A DNA stretch of 64,000 nucleotides, from NCBI GenBank assembly GCA_963759125.1, contig CAVWXN010000007.1, positions 196,269 through 260,268 of the forward strand, read 5' to 3'. This DNA is from JABDQA01 sp963759125 (GTDB taxonomy: Bacteria > Desulfobacterota > Desulfobulbia > Desulfobulbales > Desulfocapsaceae). This document shows positions 36,891 through 46,167 of the stretch, piece by piece (within the stretch, counting starts at the first letter, position 1; each line of letters opens with the position of its first letter). Under the pieces are notes generated by a model. The model ran no database searches. It worked only from the letters and a program-made list of their open reading frames with translations, and had not been told where the DNA came from. The position numbers and the translations under genes were made by a program.

Positions 36891-38984
36891 ATGAAGGATG
36901 CACTGCATAAAAAACTGAAGCCGATTATCGAGGTGCAGTCCATTCGCGGTGTCGACCTGCCGGTAGGGCTTGAGTTCAGGCAGCTGGTGGTCACTGGTCC
37001 ACCAGGGGCCGGAAAAACCTACTACATCAACCGGATCCGCGGCTGGCCCAATGAGGGCTACCTGGATCTGACCCAAAGAGGGTGGTGGAAAAACCGAAGC
37101 CTTATCTACCGCCCCCGGGAAATCCATCTCGGCATCCCTTACGACGGTATAAAAGATGCCCTGGCGGTGTTCGACCAGGAGTGGCTCGATCTCGAACCGG
37201 ACGCTCTGAAGATCGATTATCGTCGGATCAGAATTCCTCCCGAGTCGAATTCGAAATTCTCCACCAACTGGCGGGACCGCTACATTTTCGAATTTCTGCT
37301 TCCCGAACCTGAAGTAATCTTCGAGCGAAGAATGAACCGGCAGAAAGACGGCTACTTCCCGGTGGACGCCAACCTTGATCTGGAGACCGTGGCCAGGCAA
37401 CTCGATGTCTATAGCCGGGTCGCCCTGTTTCTCCACCGGGCGGGAATGAACGTCTACATCCGCAGTGAATTGACCCAGCCGCCGATGCTGATCAGCGAGA
37501 AGGGAGAGGTGGCCCTGCCGCCCTGGGCTGTCTCCACCATCGAGCCGAGGCCGAGTCTGAAAACGGTATCGGGCTGGAAGCAGATGCTCGTCGGTCAGGG
37601 CAAGGTCCCCTGGTTCACGGTCACCGATGAGATCCAGAACTTAAACCAATCTTCCAGAATTCCACATGACGGCAAAAGTCTCGACCTCATTGTTGGCCGC
37701 CTCCATCTGAGGCTGGCCCCGGAAATTCCGCTGGGGGCCAGAAAAAGATTTCTGCGGCAGAACAAAAACTGGATCATCAGGAAACCGGAAACCTGCAGCG
37801 ATCGGCAAATTAGGGGATTTGCCCGGGTCAAACCGGGTGAAACCGTGACTCTGGGTCGTGACAACAAGGATTATGATCACATTTTCAACTTCAAGAAAGA
37901 TGTGGCCAAGCGCCACGTCGCCATCACCAACAGCAGGGGAGACCTGATCATCCGGCCGCTGGCCAGAGAGAAACCGGTGAAGATCGTCCGGCTTGACGAT
38001 CAGGATACCCGCGAACAGATGGGGGCAGACCGGGTCAGGGCCATGCTCGAGGTTCGGGAACTCCTCGGCGGCACCATTGCGGAGCTCGAAGAAAAAGCAG
38101 CGCTTGAGCTGATCGGCGAAGTTAACCAGATTCTCCTGGAGCAACCCTATCGCCCCCTCGACCACAAAAAGCAACCCGGAGGACTACTGGAGCTCGGCGA
38201 CGGACCCTCGCCGGTAGTGATTGGTGATCTGCACGGCCAGGTCGACAATCTGCTGAAGATTCTCACCGAGAACTGTCTGGTCCAGGCCCTGCAAAACAAC
38301 CGTGCCATACTCTGCATTCTCGGCGATGCGGTTCACAGCGAGAATCTGGGTGAGATGGAGAACATGGACAGCTCCATCCTGATCATGGATCTGATCTTTA
38401 CCCTGATCAAGGCCTTTCCTGCCAATGTCTTCTATTTACGCGGTAATCACGACAGCTTCAGCCCGGAGCTCTCGAAGAACGGGGTCCCCCAGGGCCTCCT
38501 GATGAAGAGAGCCCTGGCAGAAACAAGAGGGACGGCCTATGTTGAAGAGATGCAGAGGTTTTACGAGCTGTTGCCCTACATGGTCGTCTCCACGTCTTTC
38601 ATCGGCATACACGCGGGACCGCCAAGGGCGGAGACGAACAAAGAACAGATCATTGATGTCAGCAGCAATTCGGAGCTGGCCAGGGCACTCACCCAGAATC
38701 GCATCAAACGGCCCTATTACCCGGCCGGATATGGAAAAACAGAGATCAAAGCACTGCGCAAAACGCTTGAAGCCCCAAAATCGACGCCGGTGATCGTCGG
38801 CCATACCCCGCTTGACCCCTTCGGTTCAATCTGGCAGAACGTCGGCTCCATCAAGAATCACCACATCATCTCCAGCTCCAACGTCAACGGCCCGGGAATT
38901 TTTATCCGGATCAAAGGCCGGATGATTCCCCTGACCTATCCAGCCGAGCCGCTCACCAGGCTCATTAACCGGCTCCAAGCCTAA
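36891..38984 (+). CDS. P-loop kinase-like / FHA-like / PPP-type metallophosphatase fusion
   Basis: A 697-residue protein with three recognisable parts. Residues 1-200: P-loop module with GPPGAGKTYYINRI near residue 40, resembling a small ATPase or kinase. Residues about 300-370: an FHA-like fold, seen from VTLGRDNKDYDHIF and VAKRHVAITN, the pattern GR....D...(S/K)RHAxI that binds phosphothreonine. Residues about 440-697: a metallophosphatase of the PPP family, with GDLHGQVDNLL, GDAVHSE (canonical GDxVDRG, Arg and Gly changed) and RGNHDSFSPELS, then GIHAGPP and GHTPLDP histidines. Kinase-phosphatase fusions include bacterial Pnkp RNA-repair enzymes, but no ligase domain is visible here. A signalling or nucleic-acid-repair role is inference. 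It stands alone in the direct strand. Confidence 0.75.
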   Translation: MKDALHKKLKPIIEVQSIRGVDLPVGLEFRQLVVTGPPGAGKTYYINRIRGWPNEGYLDLTQRGWWKNRSLIYRPREIHLGIPYDGIKDALAVFDQEWLDLEPDALKIDYRRIRIPPESNSKFSTNWRDRYIFEFLLPEPEVIFERRMNRQKDGYFPVDANLDLETVARQLDVYSRVALFLHRAGMNVYIRSELTQPPMLISEKGEVALPPWAVSTIEPRPSLKTVSGWKQMLVGQGKVPWFTVTDEIQNLNQSSRIPHDGKSLDLIVGRLHLRLAPEIPLGARKRFLRQNKNWIIRKPETCSDRQIRGFARVKPGETVTLGRDNKDYDHIFNFKKDVAKRHVAITNSRGDLIIRPLAREKPVKIVRLDDQDTREQMGADRVRAMLEVRELLGGTIAELEEKAALELIGEVNQILLEQPYRPLDHKKQPGGLLELGDGPSPVVIGDLHGQVDNLLKILTENCLVQALQNNRAILCILGDAVHSENLGEMENMDSSILIMDLIFTLIKAFPANVFYLRGNHDSFSPELSKNGVPQGLLMKRALAETRGTAYVEEMQRFYELLPYMVVSTSFIGIHAGPPRAETNKEQIIDVSSNSELARALTQNRIKRPYYPAGYGKTEIKALRKTLEAPKSTPVIVGHTPLDPFGSIWQNVGSIKNHHIISSSNVNGPGIFIRIKGRMIPLTYPAEPLTRLINRLQA

Positions 38985-39160
38985 CCAAGGATTCGCGCCT
39001 CCTAACTAGTTTCGATCCGGAAACAAACTAAATCTTAACATTTCTCTGTATTGCCTACTGGCAAAGGTATTGGAGGTATCAGGCGGAGCCTTTCCGGGAC
39101 AGTAATCGTCCAGCTTTAACCTGTCCGCCATATTATCCTTGAATCTACCCCCGTCATCTG

Positions 39161-39188
39161 CTAACTAAACCTTAACTTTCCCTTAACT
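39161..39188 (+). promoter_or_regulatory. putative Pho box before DUF47-pit
   Basis: CTTAACT (39171-39177) and CTTAACT (39182-39188) are exact direct repeats with a four-base spacer, preceded by a degenerate third copy CTAACT at 39161. The 11-base period and CTTAAC core resemble PhoB/PhoP boxes. It lies about 50 bases before a phosphate-transport operon. Confidence 0.55.
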
Positions 39189-39237
39189 ATCCGGGGTCAA
39201 TCTCCCGGAATTACAAAGCTGGCTTCCAGAGGGATAT

Positions 39238-39924
39238 ATGGATATCAAATCGACAACACCGCTCTCAGATCTATTCAGGACCTCGCCGTTCAAACCGGTG
39301 CAGGAACATATGCGGGTGACTTTCTCCTGCATATGTTTGCTTCCACCTCTGCTCGATGCCCTGTATAGAAATGACTATCTGCAGCTCAGCGAGTTCGCCG
39401 AGGAGATCATCAAGCTCGAATCGGCAGCGGACGACATCAAACAGGACTTCCGGGTACACCTGCCCAATACCCTGCTGCTGCCGGTTGATCGGGAAGACCT
39501 GCTCAATCTGATCAGCGATCAGGACGGGCTGGCCGATCTGGTCGAAGAGATTGCCAAAGCACTTGTCTGCCGGGATATGGAAGTGCCGGATCCGATCAAG
39601 GACCTGCTCGATGAACTGCTCGAGGGTACGATGGAAATCTCGGTTGCGGCCAAGGACCTGATCGAGCGTCTCGATGAACTGCTCCAGGTCGGTTTCCGCG
39701 GCCGGGAACAGGAAAAGGTGTCGGTGATGATAGCCGGTGTCCGGCGCAGCGAGCACAATATTGACAGTATCATGTTCCGGATACGAAGGAAGCTCTTCGA
39801 ATCTGAAAAAGATCTCAATCCGGTGGATGCCATGTTCTGGTACCAGCTCATCTCCCTGGTCGGCGCCATATCCGATCAGGCCGAAAATGTGGCTGACCGC
39901 CTTCTTCTCTTCCTCTCAAAATAG
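39238..39924 (+). CDS. DUF47 (PhoU-like) phosphate-transport regulator
   Basis: A 228-residue all-helical PhoU-like protein of the TIGR00153/DUF47 type. Conserved helices: SPFKPVQEHM, EFAEEIIKLESAADDIKQDFRVHLPNTLLLPVDREDLLNLISDQDGLADL and ISLVGAISDQAENVADRL, the last holding the acidic metal-binding E/D pattern. Members are encoded next to Pit transporters and are thought to regulate them. It lies 9 bases before pit. Confidence 0.9.
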   Translation: MDIKSTTPLSDLFRTSPFKPVQEHMRVTFSCICLLPPLLDALYRNDYLQLSEFAEEIIKLESAADDIKQDFRVHLPNTLLLPVDREDLLNLISDQDGLADLVEEIAKALVCRDMEVPDPIKDLLDELLEGTMEISVAAKDLIERLDELLQVGFRGREQEKVSVMIAGVRRSEHNIDSIMFRIRRKLFESEKDLNPVDAMFWYQLISLVGAISDQAENVADRLLLFLSK

Positions 39925-39933
39925 GCTGATACC

Positions 39934-41199
39934 ATGGATATAATTGCTGCCTACGGAACGGTATTCGTTATTCTGGCTATCATTTTCGGCCTTTACATGA
40001 CCTGGGGCATCGGCGCCAACGACCTGGCCAATGCCATGGGCACCTCGGTTGGCGCCGGCGCGGTGACCATCAAACAGGCCATAGCCATCGCCATAATCTT
40101 TGAATTTTCCGGAGCCGTCCTGGCCGGCGGCCACGTGACCAGTACCATCCGCAAAGGTATTATCGATCCCACCTCAATAATCAACTCCCCCGAGATCCTC
40201 GTCTACGGCATGCTGGCTTCCCTTCTGGCTGCGGCATTCTGGCTGATGATCGCCTCCTGGAAAGGCTGGCCGGTATCGACCACCCATTCGATCATCGGCG
40301 CGCTCATAGGTTTTGCCATCGTCGGCATCGGGCCGGACGCGGTAAAATGGAACAAGGTGGCCAGCGTTGTCGGCAGCTGGGTGGTTAGCCCGGTGGTGGG
40401 CGGCACCATATCATTTCTGCTGGTGATGAGTACCAGAAAGCTTATCTTCGATACTGAAAATCCGCTGAAGAACGCCAAGCGCTATGCTCCCTGGTATGTC
40501 TTTCTGGTCGGTTTCATCATCTCCCTGGTGACCATGTTCAAGGGGTTGACGCATCTGAAAATCGATTTGAGCGTCCCCCAGAGTTTCGGGGTGGCGGTGA
40601 TCATCGGCCTCATGACCGCCGGGATAAGCTGGTATTTTATCAGGCGTATCGAGGCCGACCGGGAAGCCGATCGGGATTTTCATTTCGCCAGCGTCGAGAA
40701 GGTGTTTGCCCCGATGATGCTCTTTACCGCTTGTGCGATGGCCTTCGCCCACGGTTCAAACGACGTGGCCAACGGCATTGGGCCGCTGGCGGCGGTGGTG
40801 AGTATCGTCAGTTCCGGCGGCGAGGTGATGCAGAAATCGGTACTGCCCATTTGGGTACTGCTGCTCGGTGGCTTCGGTATTGTGTTGGGGCTGATCACCC
40901 TGGGCTACCGGGTGATGCTGACCGTCGGCAGAAAAATAACCGAATTGACCCCCTCAAGAGGATTCTGTGCCGAACTGGCTGCGGCAACCACGGTCGTTAT
41001 TGCCAGCCGGACAGGGTTGCCGGTTTCGACCACTCACATCCTGGTCGGCTCGGTCCTCGGGGTGGGCCTGGCCAGAGGAATCGGCGCCCTGGACCTGCGA
41101 GTGGTGTTCAATATCATCGTCAGCTGGCTGGTCACCCTGCCCGCCGGGGCCATCATGGCTATGCTGTTCTTTTTTACGCTGAAAGGAATCTTCAGTTAA
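39934..41199 (+). CDS. pit: inorganic phosphate transporter, PiT family
   Basis: A 421-residue inner-membrane phosphate symporter. The two PHO4 repeats carry the paired motifs GANDLANAMGTSVGAGA in the first half and AFAHGSNDVANGIGPL in the second; each is followed by PVSTTHS or PVSTTHI. About ten to twelve hydrophobic segments are seen. With the DUF47 gene it forms a two-gene operon. Its stop overlaps the convergent penicillin-binding protein gene by 4 bases. Confidence 0.95.
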   Translation: MDIIAAYGTVFVILAIIFGLYMTWGIGANDLANAMGTSVGAGAVTIKQAIAIAIIFEFSGAVLAGGHVTSTIRKGIIDPTSIINSPEILVYGMLASLLAAAFWLMIASWKGWPVSTTHSIIGALIGFAIVGIGPDAVKWNKVASVVGSWVVSPVVGGTISFLLVMSTRKLIFDTENPLKNAKRYAPWYVFLVGFIISLVTMFKGLTHLKIDLSVPQSFGVAVIIGLMTAGISWYFIRRIEADREADRDFHFASVEKVFAPMMLFTACAMAFAHGSNDVANGIGPLAAVVSIVSSGGEVMQKSVLPIWVLLLGGFGIVLGLITLGYRVMLTVGRKITELTPSRGFCAELAAATTVVIASRTGLPVSTTHILVGSVLGVGLARGIGALDLRVVFNIIVSWLVTLPAGAIMAMLFFFTLKGIFS

Positions 41200-43052
41200 T
41201 CAGCTCTGCTCTCGGTTCTGGCCATGTAATCCCGCCAGATCGGAGCCGCAGTGCGGCCACCGTTTTCGGCTCGGCCTAAGCTCTGATTGCGGTCATGGCC
41301 AACCCAGACCCCGGTAATCCGCTGATTCTGAAAACCGATGAACCAGGCATCGCGGTTTTCGTCGGAGGTGCCGGTCTTGCCGCCGATAACTCCCGGAACC
41401 CCCGCAGCCCGTTTACCTGTTCCCCGGCTGATCACCTCTGTGAGCATCGATTTCACCCTGCCGGCGCTGCTCCGGCTCATGACCGTGTTCTGCTTCGGCT
41501 TATGACGGTAAATCGTCTCTCCCCCATGGGTTCTAATCGACTCGATAAGGGTCGGCAGCGTGTAGGCGCCTTCGCAGACAAATGGCTGATAGGACGCACT
41601 CATCTCGAGCGGCGATACATCCACAGCCCCGAGCGCCAATGAGAGATCTGGGGGCAGCTCGGTGCTGATGCCGGCGGCGCGGGCAATCTGATGGACCGGT
41701 TTGACCCCTATTTGCTGCATGGTCTTCACCGCCGGGATATTATAAGAGTAAATCAGGGCCCGGCTCAGACTGACCGGGCCGTAATTTTTTCCGGAGAAAT
41801 TTTTCGGCTTCCATGATTTTCCGTCCGCGCCCCGAATCGACAGCGGTTCGTCGACGATTATGGTATCGGTCGTCCAGCCCTTCTCCAGAGCTGCACTGTA
41901 GACCAGCGGCTTGAATACTGACCCGGCTGGCCGTTTGGCCTGCACCGCCCGATTAAACGGCGTGGCGTTGAAATCGGTACCACCGATCAGGGCCCGAACC
42001 CTGCCGCTGCAGCCCTCGAGGGCTACCAGTGCCGCTTCCGGAGCTCCGTTTCCTCCGCCGTTACGGGCTGCAACCGCTGCGACCCCGGCTCGAACGGCTC
42101 GCTGCCCTGCCATCTGCGCCTGTTGATCGAGATTCGTGTAGATTTTCAAACCAGCCGTTTGCAGCGATCCCCCGATCATCTTCTCGGCCCGCTTCCTGAC
42201 CACCTGGAGATAGTAGCCGTTGGCACCCTGCCGCTGGGCCGAACCAGCCAGTTTAGGGGCAATATTATAGGCCGCATTGGCTTCTGATTCAGAAACGTAG
42301 CCGTCAGCGGCCATTCTGTTGAGCACATAGCGTTGACGCTGGTGGGCCTTATCCCAATTATCGATCGGTGAATAGCGGCTCGGAGCCTGGGGCAGGCCGG
42401 CCAGCAGGGCGATCTCGCCCAGATTGAGTTCGGCGGCATGTTTATCGTAATAAGTCAAAGCCGCAGCCTCGACTCCATAGGCTCCCTCACCCAGGTAAAT
42501 ATGATTGAGATAGATATAGATAATCTCATCCTTGCTGAGCTGGCGATCGATCCGCCAGGCCAGGATCGCCTCTTTGAATTTCCGCAGGTAGGTTTTCTCC
42601 GGTGTCAGCAACAACCCTTTGGCCACCTGCTGGGTTATGGTCGACCCCCCCTGACTCTTTCCACCCTGCCTGATATTGTTGATCAGTGCCCTGAGCACCG
42701 AGAAGAAATCGAGCCCCGGGTGCTCGTAAAATCTGCCGTCTTCGGCAGCAACAAACGCCTTGGGCAGCAGCGGCGGCATCTTGTCCAGACCGATCACAAT
42801 CCGCCTCTCGGTCGCCACCAGGTCGACCAGCTTGCCGTGACGATCGAGGATCAGGGTGGCCTGGGGCGGATTGTACTGGGAGACATCCCGAATTCCCGGA
42901 ATGTGCAACTGGTCAAGGACGAACAGCAAGACTCCCAGAAACATGGTCAGCACAAGAGTGACTCCGAACATGAAGCCGATGATATGCCGTTCATTGAACG
43001 GCTTTCTGCGCTTGCTCGGCGAGGCCGGTTTTTTATTTTTAGAAACAGCCAC
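41196..43052 (-). CDS. class A penicillin-binding protein (bifunctional transglycosylase/transpeptidase)
   Basis: A 618-residue PBP1-type enzyme. After a basic N terminus and one membrane helix (FMFGVTLVLTMFLGVLLFVL) comes the GT51 glycosyltransferase, with the AAEDGRFYEHPG catalytic glutamate and the GGSTITQQVAKGLLLTPEKTYLRKFKEAI signature. The transpeptidase follows, with Ser378 in AGSVFKP, SYN in YSYNIPA and KTGT in GGKTGTSDEN. It polymerises and cross-links peptidoglycan in the periplasm. It is shorter than E. coli PBP1a and lacks the OB-type insert. Confidence 0.93.
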   Translation of the reverse strand: MAVSKNKKPASPSKRRKPFNERHIIGFMFGVTLVLTMFLGVLLFVLDQLHIPGIRDVSQYNPPQATLILDRHGKLVDLVATERRIVIGLDKMPPLLPKAFVAAEDGRFYEHPGLDFFSVLRALINNIRQGGKSQGGSTITQQVAKGLLLTPEKTYLRKFKEAILAWRIDRQLSKDEIIYIYLNHIYLGEGAYGVEAAALTYYDKHAAELNLGEIALLAGLPQAPSRYSPIDNWDKAHQRQRYVLNRMAADGYVSESEANAAYNIAPKLAGSAQRQGANGYYLQVVRKRAEKMIGGSLQTAGLKIYTNLDQQAQMAGQRAVRAGVAAVAARNGGGNGAPEAALVALEGCSGRVRALIGGTDFNATPFNRAVQAKRPAGSVFKPLVYSAALEKGWTTDTIIVDEPLSIRGADGKSWKPKNFSGKNYGPVSLSRALIYSYNIPAVKTMQQIGVKPVHQIARAAGISTELPPDLSLALGAVDVSPLEMSASYQPFVCEGAYTLPTLIESIRTHGGETIYRHKPKQNTVMSRSSAGRVKSMLTEVISRGTGKRAAGVPGVIGGKTGTSDENRDAWFIGFQNQRITGVWVGHDRNQSLGRAENGGRTAAPIWRDYMARTESRAD

Positions 43053-43359
43053 TTAAATTATTTTTTGGGGTTGCGTTTATATCTGCCGCTGCGGTCATTT
43101 AGAGACCAGGGCCCTGTCATTGTCGTAGTAATGTGGAGGAATAAAAACCACAATGGCAGGAAATGCCAGAAAATAAAGAGAGGTACGTCAACGAGACAGA
43201 AATTGGAGGAGGTACCGATTGAACTACCGATGCAGAGCCATAGAACACAGGCACGGCAGCAGCGCAGGGCCGCTGCCGCAATGAACTTGTCGCCCGATCA
43301 GCGGGAAATGGGTGAAGGAGGCGACAGCACCCACTAATAAGCTGCCGCCCAGGCAGTGG
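43053..43359. other. intergenic stretch before the penicillin-binding protein
   Basis: No gene or structured element recognised. It lies upstream of the minus-strand penicillin-binding protein and downstream of the unknown gene. Confidence 0.5.
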
Positions 43360-44730
43360 TCAGCCGCCCCAGGGGGTAATACCACTCTTCAACTGCTTAT
43401 ACCCCTCGATAAAGCCCGGTCGCTCGCCAGCGTAGATCTGGTCAAAGGTGGCAATGACCTCGTCGAACCAACGGCGCAGATCGTCATTGTCAGGATTGGC
43501 GTCCAGATAGGCCTGCCTGATCAAGACGAAATGGATGCGGGGGTCATAGGGTTTCTTGGTGCCCCCGACGCTCTCGTCACCGTCCAGCAGGCGCAGCAGC
43601 ATGGCGTCCGCCGATCCCAAGGTCTGTTCGTAAATCGGTGGTCCCGACATGCGATACATGACCGAGGTCATATCACGTCCATTGCCTGTGGTATATCCCA
43701 TCTGCTCCCAGAGCTCGGCGCTATCCACCTCCTGACCGAGATGTTTGGCAACTAACCCGCCAAAGGCCCGCAGCGGATCCGAGACATCGGCCAGTAGGTC
43801 GGTCAGCCGATCGCCATCGAGATCGGTCGCCAGTATGATGCAGTCTCGGTTGTCGATGAGATCCCAGAGCAGCAGGCCGTAATTGGTGTCGGAAATGTGC
43901 TGTTCTATCTGCCCCTGCCAGCTCTCCATCCCCGTTTTGAAATCGTCCGGCAGCAGCGCAATGATCCTGTCGACGGCCTCTTTGTGCTCCACATAGCCGT
44001 CTATCACGTACTTACGTCCCACCGTAAATTTGGTCCCCTGCAGCAGCCAGGAATGCAGTCCGGCGTTGATCCCGTCTTCCATGGCCTGGGTCGGTTTCAT
44101 CGCCACTCGTCCGAGACTGCCGCTGTCATTGACCATTTTCAGGAACAACCGGTTGGCATAGGCCATCTGCAAGCCCGGCGTATTCATCTCTGAGTGAATG
44201 ATGCCGGTATCCGCCGACACGTTGAAGACCGCGCGGTTCTGGGAATAAGGCAGACAGGGCATGGAGCGAACGACGGTGATGGGGCCGTAGGGACGGACGT
44301 TGCAGTAGACGCCGGCCTGAGTACGCAGGGCCGCATTGCCAGATTTGCCCATGACCACAACTTTTCCGCCATTGCCGTCATTCACATAGGCATCCCCGGC
44401 AGTGGACCATTTGATCGAGGTGCAGTTCATATTGCCGAACCAAGCCAGCGACGCGAGTTTGGAATCGTGACGGTACTGGGCCCACATGGGTACTGCATAA
44501 AATGGCAGACCCAGCACATCGAGGGCGGCGATGGTGCCGAGCAGTGCATAGGCATCGGTCAAACTGTGGGCGACCGGCTTGACCATGGTGTCATGGTTCC
44601 CACCCTGCCAGATCACCGCCTCCGGATAGCCGGTGGGTCTCTCGTCGGTGGGCTCGAAAAGATTGGACAACAGGCCGAACAGGTCGCCACCGTCATGCTC
44701 GGTTCGGGCGATGGACATCAGATCTATCAT
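43360..44730 (-). CDS. uncharacterised 456-residue protein
   Basis: Not recognised. The ORF is long, uses the normal codons of the window, and has GAGG 7 bases before the start, so it is judged real. It shows no signal peptide or membrane helix. Two acidic segments look like possible metal sites: ILATDLDGDRLTDLLADV (a DxDGD calcium-like loop) and LLRLLDGDESVGG. VIWQGGNHDTMVKPVAH at the N terminus resembles the NHD or GNH patterns of metal-dependent hydrolases but no fold can be assigned. It is flanked by intergenic space on both sides. Confidence 0.6.
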   Translation of the reverse strand: MIDLMSIARTEHDGGDLFGLLSNLFEPTDERPTGYPEAVIWQGGNHDTMVKPVAHSLTDAYALLGTIAALDVLGLPFYAVPMWAQYRHDSKLASLAWFGNMNCTSIKWSTAGDAYVNDGNGGKVVVMGKSGNAALRTQAGVYCNVRPYGPITVVRSMPCLPYSQNRAVFNVSADTGIIHSEMNTPGLQMAYANRLFLKMVNDSGSLGRVAMKPTQAMEDGINAGLHSWLLQGTKFTVGRKYVIDGYVEHKEAVDRIIALLPDDFKTGMESWQGQIEQHISDTNYGLLLWDLIDNRDCIILATDLDGDRLTDLLADVSDPLRAFGGLVAKHLGQEVDSAELWEQMGYTTGNGRDMTSVMYRMSGPPIYEQTLGSADAMLLRLLDGDESVGGTKKPYDPRIHFVLIRQAYLDANPDNDDLRRWFDEVIATFDQIYAGERPGFIEGYKQLKSGITPWGG

Positions 44731-45199
44731 GGGAAACCTCGTAAGTTGAATTGTCGATGAATTGGCAATGGTAAACCGATAGTGATGTTAGCTGACATTA
44801 TGGATTAATTGCAAAAATTCAAGTTTCTATCTGTCTGTTAAATGAATTTTGAACCTTGATCGGAGAAAATGTAGCTTCTCTATAATCGTTACTTGTTCTA
44901 ACAAATTTATCCATCGATGACGGAAGATTGCCACCGTTGTTCTTCTCAACTGCGAGAGATTCAGTCGGTAAGATAATCACCCCGCACCCTCACACTTGAG
45001 GTCAGTAATAATCCGGAGCATATCAAGCTGAAGAAAAGTGGCCTCGAGTTGAGCTTGTTCCTCTTATTATTGTCCTGCTCTTGTTCAATCATCGCTTTGA
45101 CATGCCACATTGTGGTATTATCTTATAAACGTGTCAGCGGATGTCGTTTCAAAAGCATCCTCATCTGTGTTTTCGTTTCCTACCAGGGAGGAGTTCTTC
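44731..45199. other. intergenic stretch
   Basis: No gene recognised in about 470 bases, which are AT-richer than the neighbours. It holds the upstream regions of the two flanking divergent genes. Confidence 0.5.
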
Positions 45200-45433
45200 A
45201 TGACTTGATATCATAGTGCTTGCCGCACCTATCCCAGCAAAGATGTTCACTGTACCAGAGCGCTTTCGGCCGAGATGAAAGAGGAACTTCTCGAGTCTGT
45301 TGTTCAACACGGAAAGAAGGTTCATGGTTGTCAGGATACACCCGATTTCAGAGAGAACATTGTCAAAGAGTTCAAGAAGGGTCCTGCTCCTGCCTCACAT
45401 CATCGCGTGCTTTCTGTGACGACCAATCCCTAA
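45200..45433 (+). CDS. DUF1059-like small protein with in-frame TGA at codon 3
   Basis: A 77-codon frame read from ATG at 45200, with GGGAGGAG just upstream, is interrupted at codon 3 by TGA (45206-45208). Past it the translation is ACRTYPSKDVHC, then LSAEMKEELLESVVQHGKKVHGC and PDFRENIVKEFKKG, the pattern of DUF1059 proteins (CRD-Y/F-P-S..NCT, HAxxVHG). If the TGA is ignored, the protein begins MTYHSACRTYPS and matches the family length. No good SECIS-like hairpin was found after the TGA, so a base error or true breakage is preferred to selenocysteine. Confidence 0.55.
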
Positions 45434-45548
45434 CTTCTGATTTACTAAAAATTTCAGGAAGCAAATCGTCTGGTGGAAGCCTCTTTGTCAGATAGAAGAC
45501 CTATCTGCCAGACCATTTAGCTCTCTAAAAACCCGAGGTTAAATTCCA

Positions 45549-45854
45549 ATGAGAATACTAATGAATGTAAAAATTCCCCACGAGCCATTTAACACATTTG
45601 TCCGCGAGGGTAAGGCTGGTGCAATAATTAAAGACATCATAAGTGAGTTGAAGCCTGAAGTAATATACTTCACCGAGCAAGGTGGTACTCGAGGAGCTGT
45701 AGCAATTGTAAATATCGATGAGCCATCACAAATTCCTTCATTCTCGGAACCGTTTTTTTTGAAATTTAACGCGGATTGTGAATTTAGAATTGCAATGTCT
45801 CCAGAAGATGTTGGCAAGGCTGGTCTTGACGAACTAGGCAATAAATGGAGATAG
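45549..45854 (+). CDS. conserved small hypothetical protein
   Basis: A 101-residue protein: MRILMNVKIPHEPFNTFVREGKAG, then IYFTEQGGTRGAVAIVNIDEPSQIP and EFRIAMSPEDVGKAGLDELGNKW. It looks like a small ferredoxin-like alpha/beta domain met in many bacteria, often described only as hypothetical. No function is claimed. It may share a message with the DUF1059-like gene 115 bases upstream. Confidence 0.75.
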   Translation: MRILMNVKIPHEPFNTFVREGKAGAIIKDIISELKPEVIYFTEQGGTRGAVAIVNIDEPSQIPSFSEPFFLKFNADCEFRIAMSPEDVGKAGLDELGNKWR

Positions 45855-46167
45855 ATTCATCGACTTTGCCACTCCCAAAGCACAGAATCTTTTTGCCAGC
45901 TGCCCAGCACAAGGTGCATCTTAACGGTATCAGGTCGAGACACACCGGCAATCGCTAGAATGCATCCTGTTCGTCTTTAACCTGATTAGTCAATTTCAGG
46001 CGAAATGGACCGGTTTGGAACAATCCGAGGTGGGCAGAATCATTCAAATAGAAAATCATCTGGGTGATGATAAGAAGAATTAGTATCTGCTGGAATGCCG
46101 GTTGCCCTGAAGAAATATGGCCAGCAGAAGCACAGCTATTGAGGGTTATTGAGGGTATTGGCTGCCC
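45855..46167. other. intergenic stretch
   Basis: No gene or clear element seen. Confidence 0.45.

Noticed and set aside
42438..43337. 299-codon plus-strand frame opposite the penicillin-binding protein
   Set aside because: A mirror of a GC-rich gene; low-complexity composition and no domain.
45206..45208. Selenocysteine at codon 3 of the DUF1059-like gene as a firm call
   Set aside because: Only a weak 4-bp hairpin follows, and the family has no Cys at this site.
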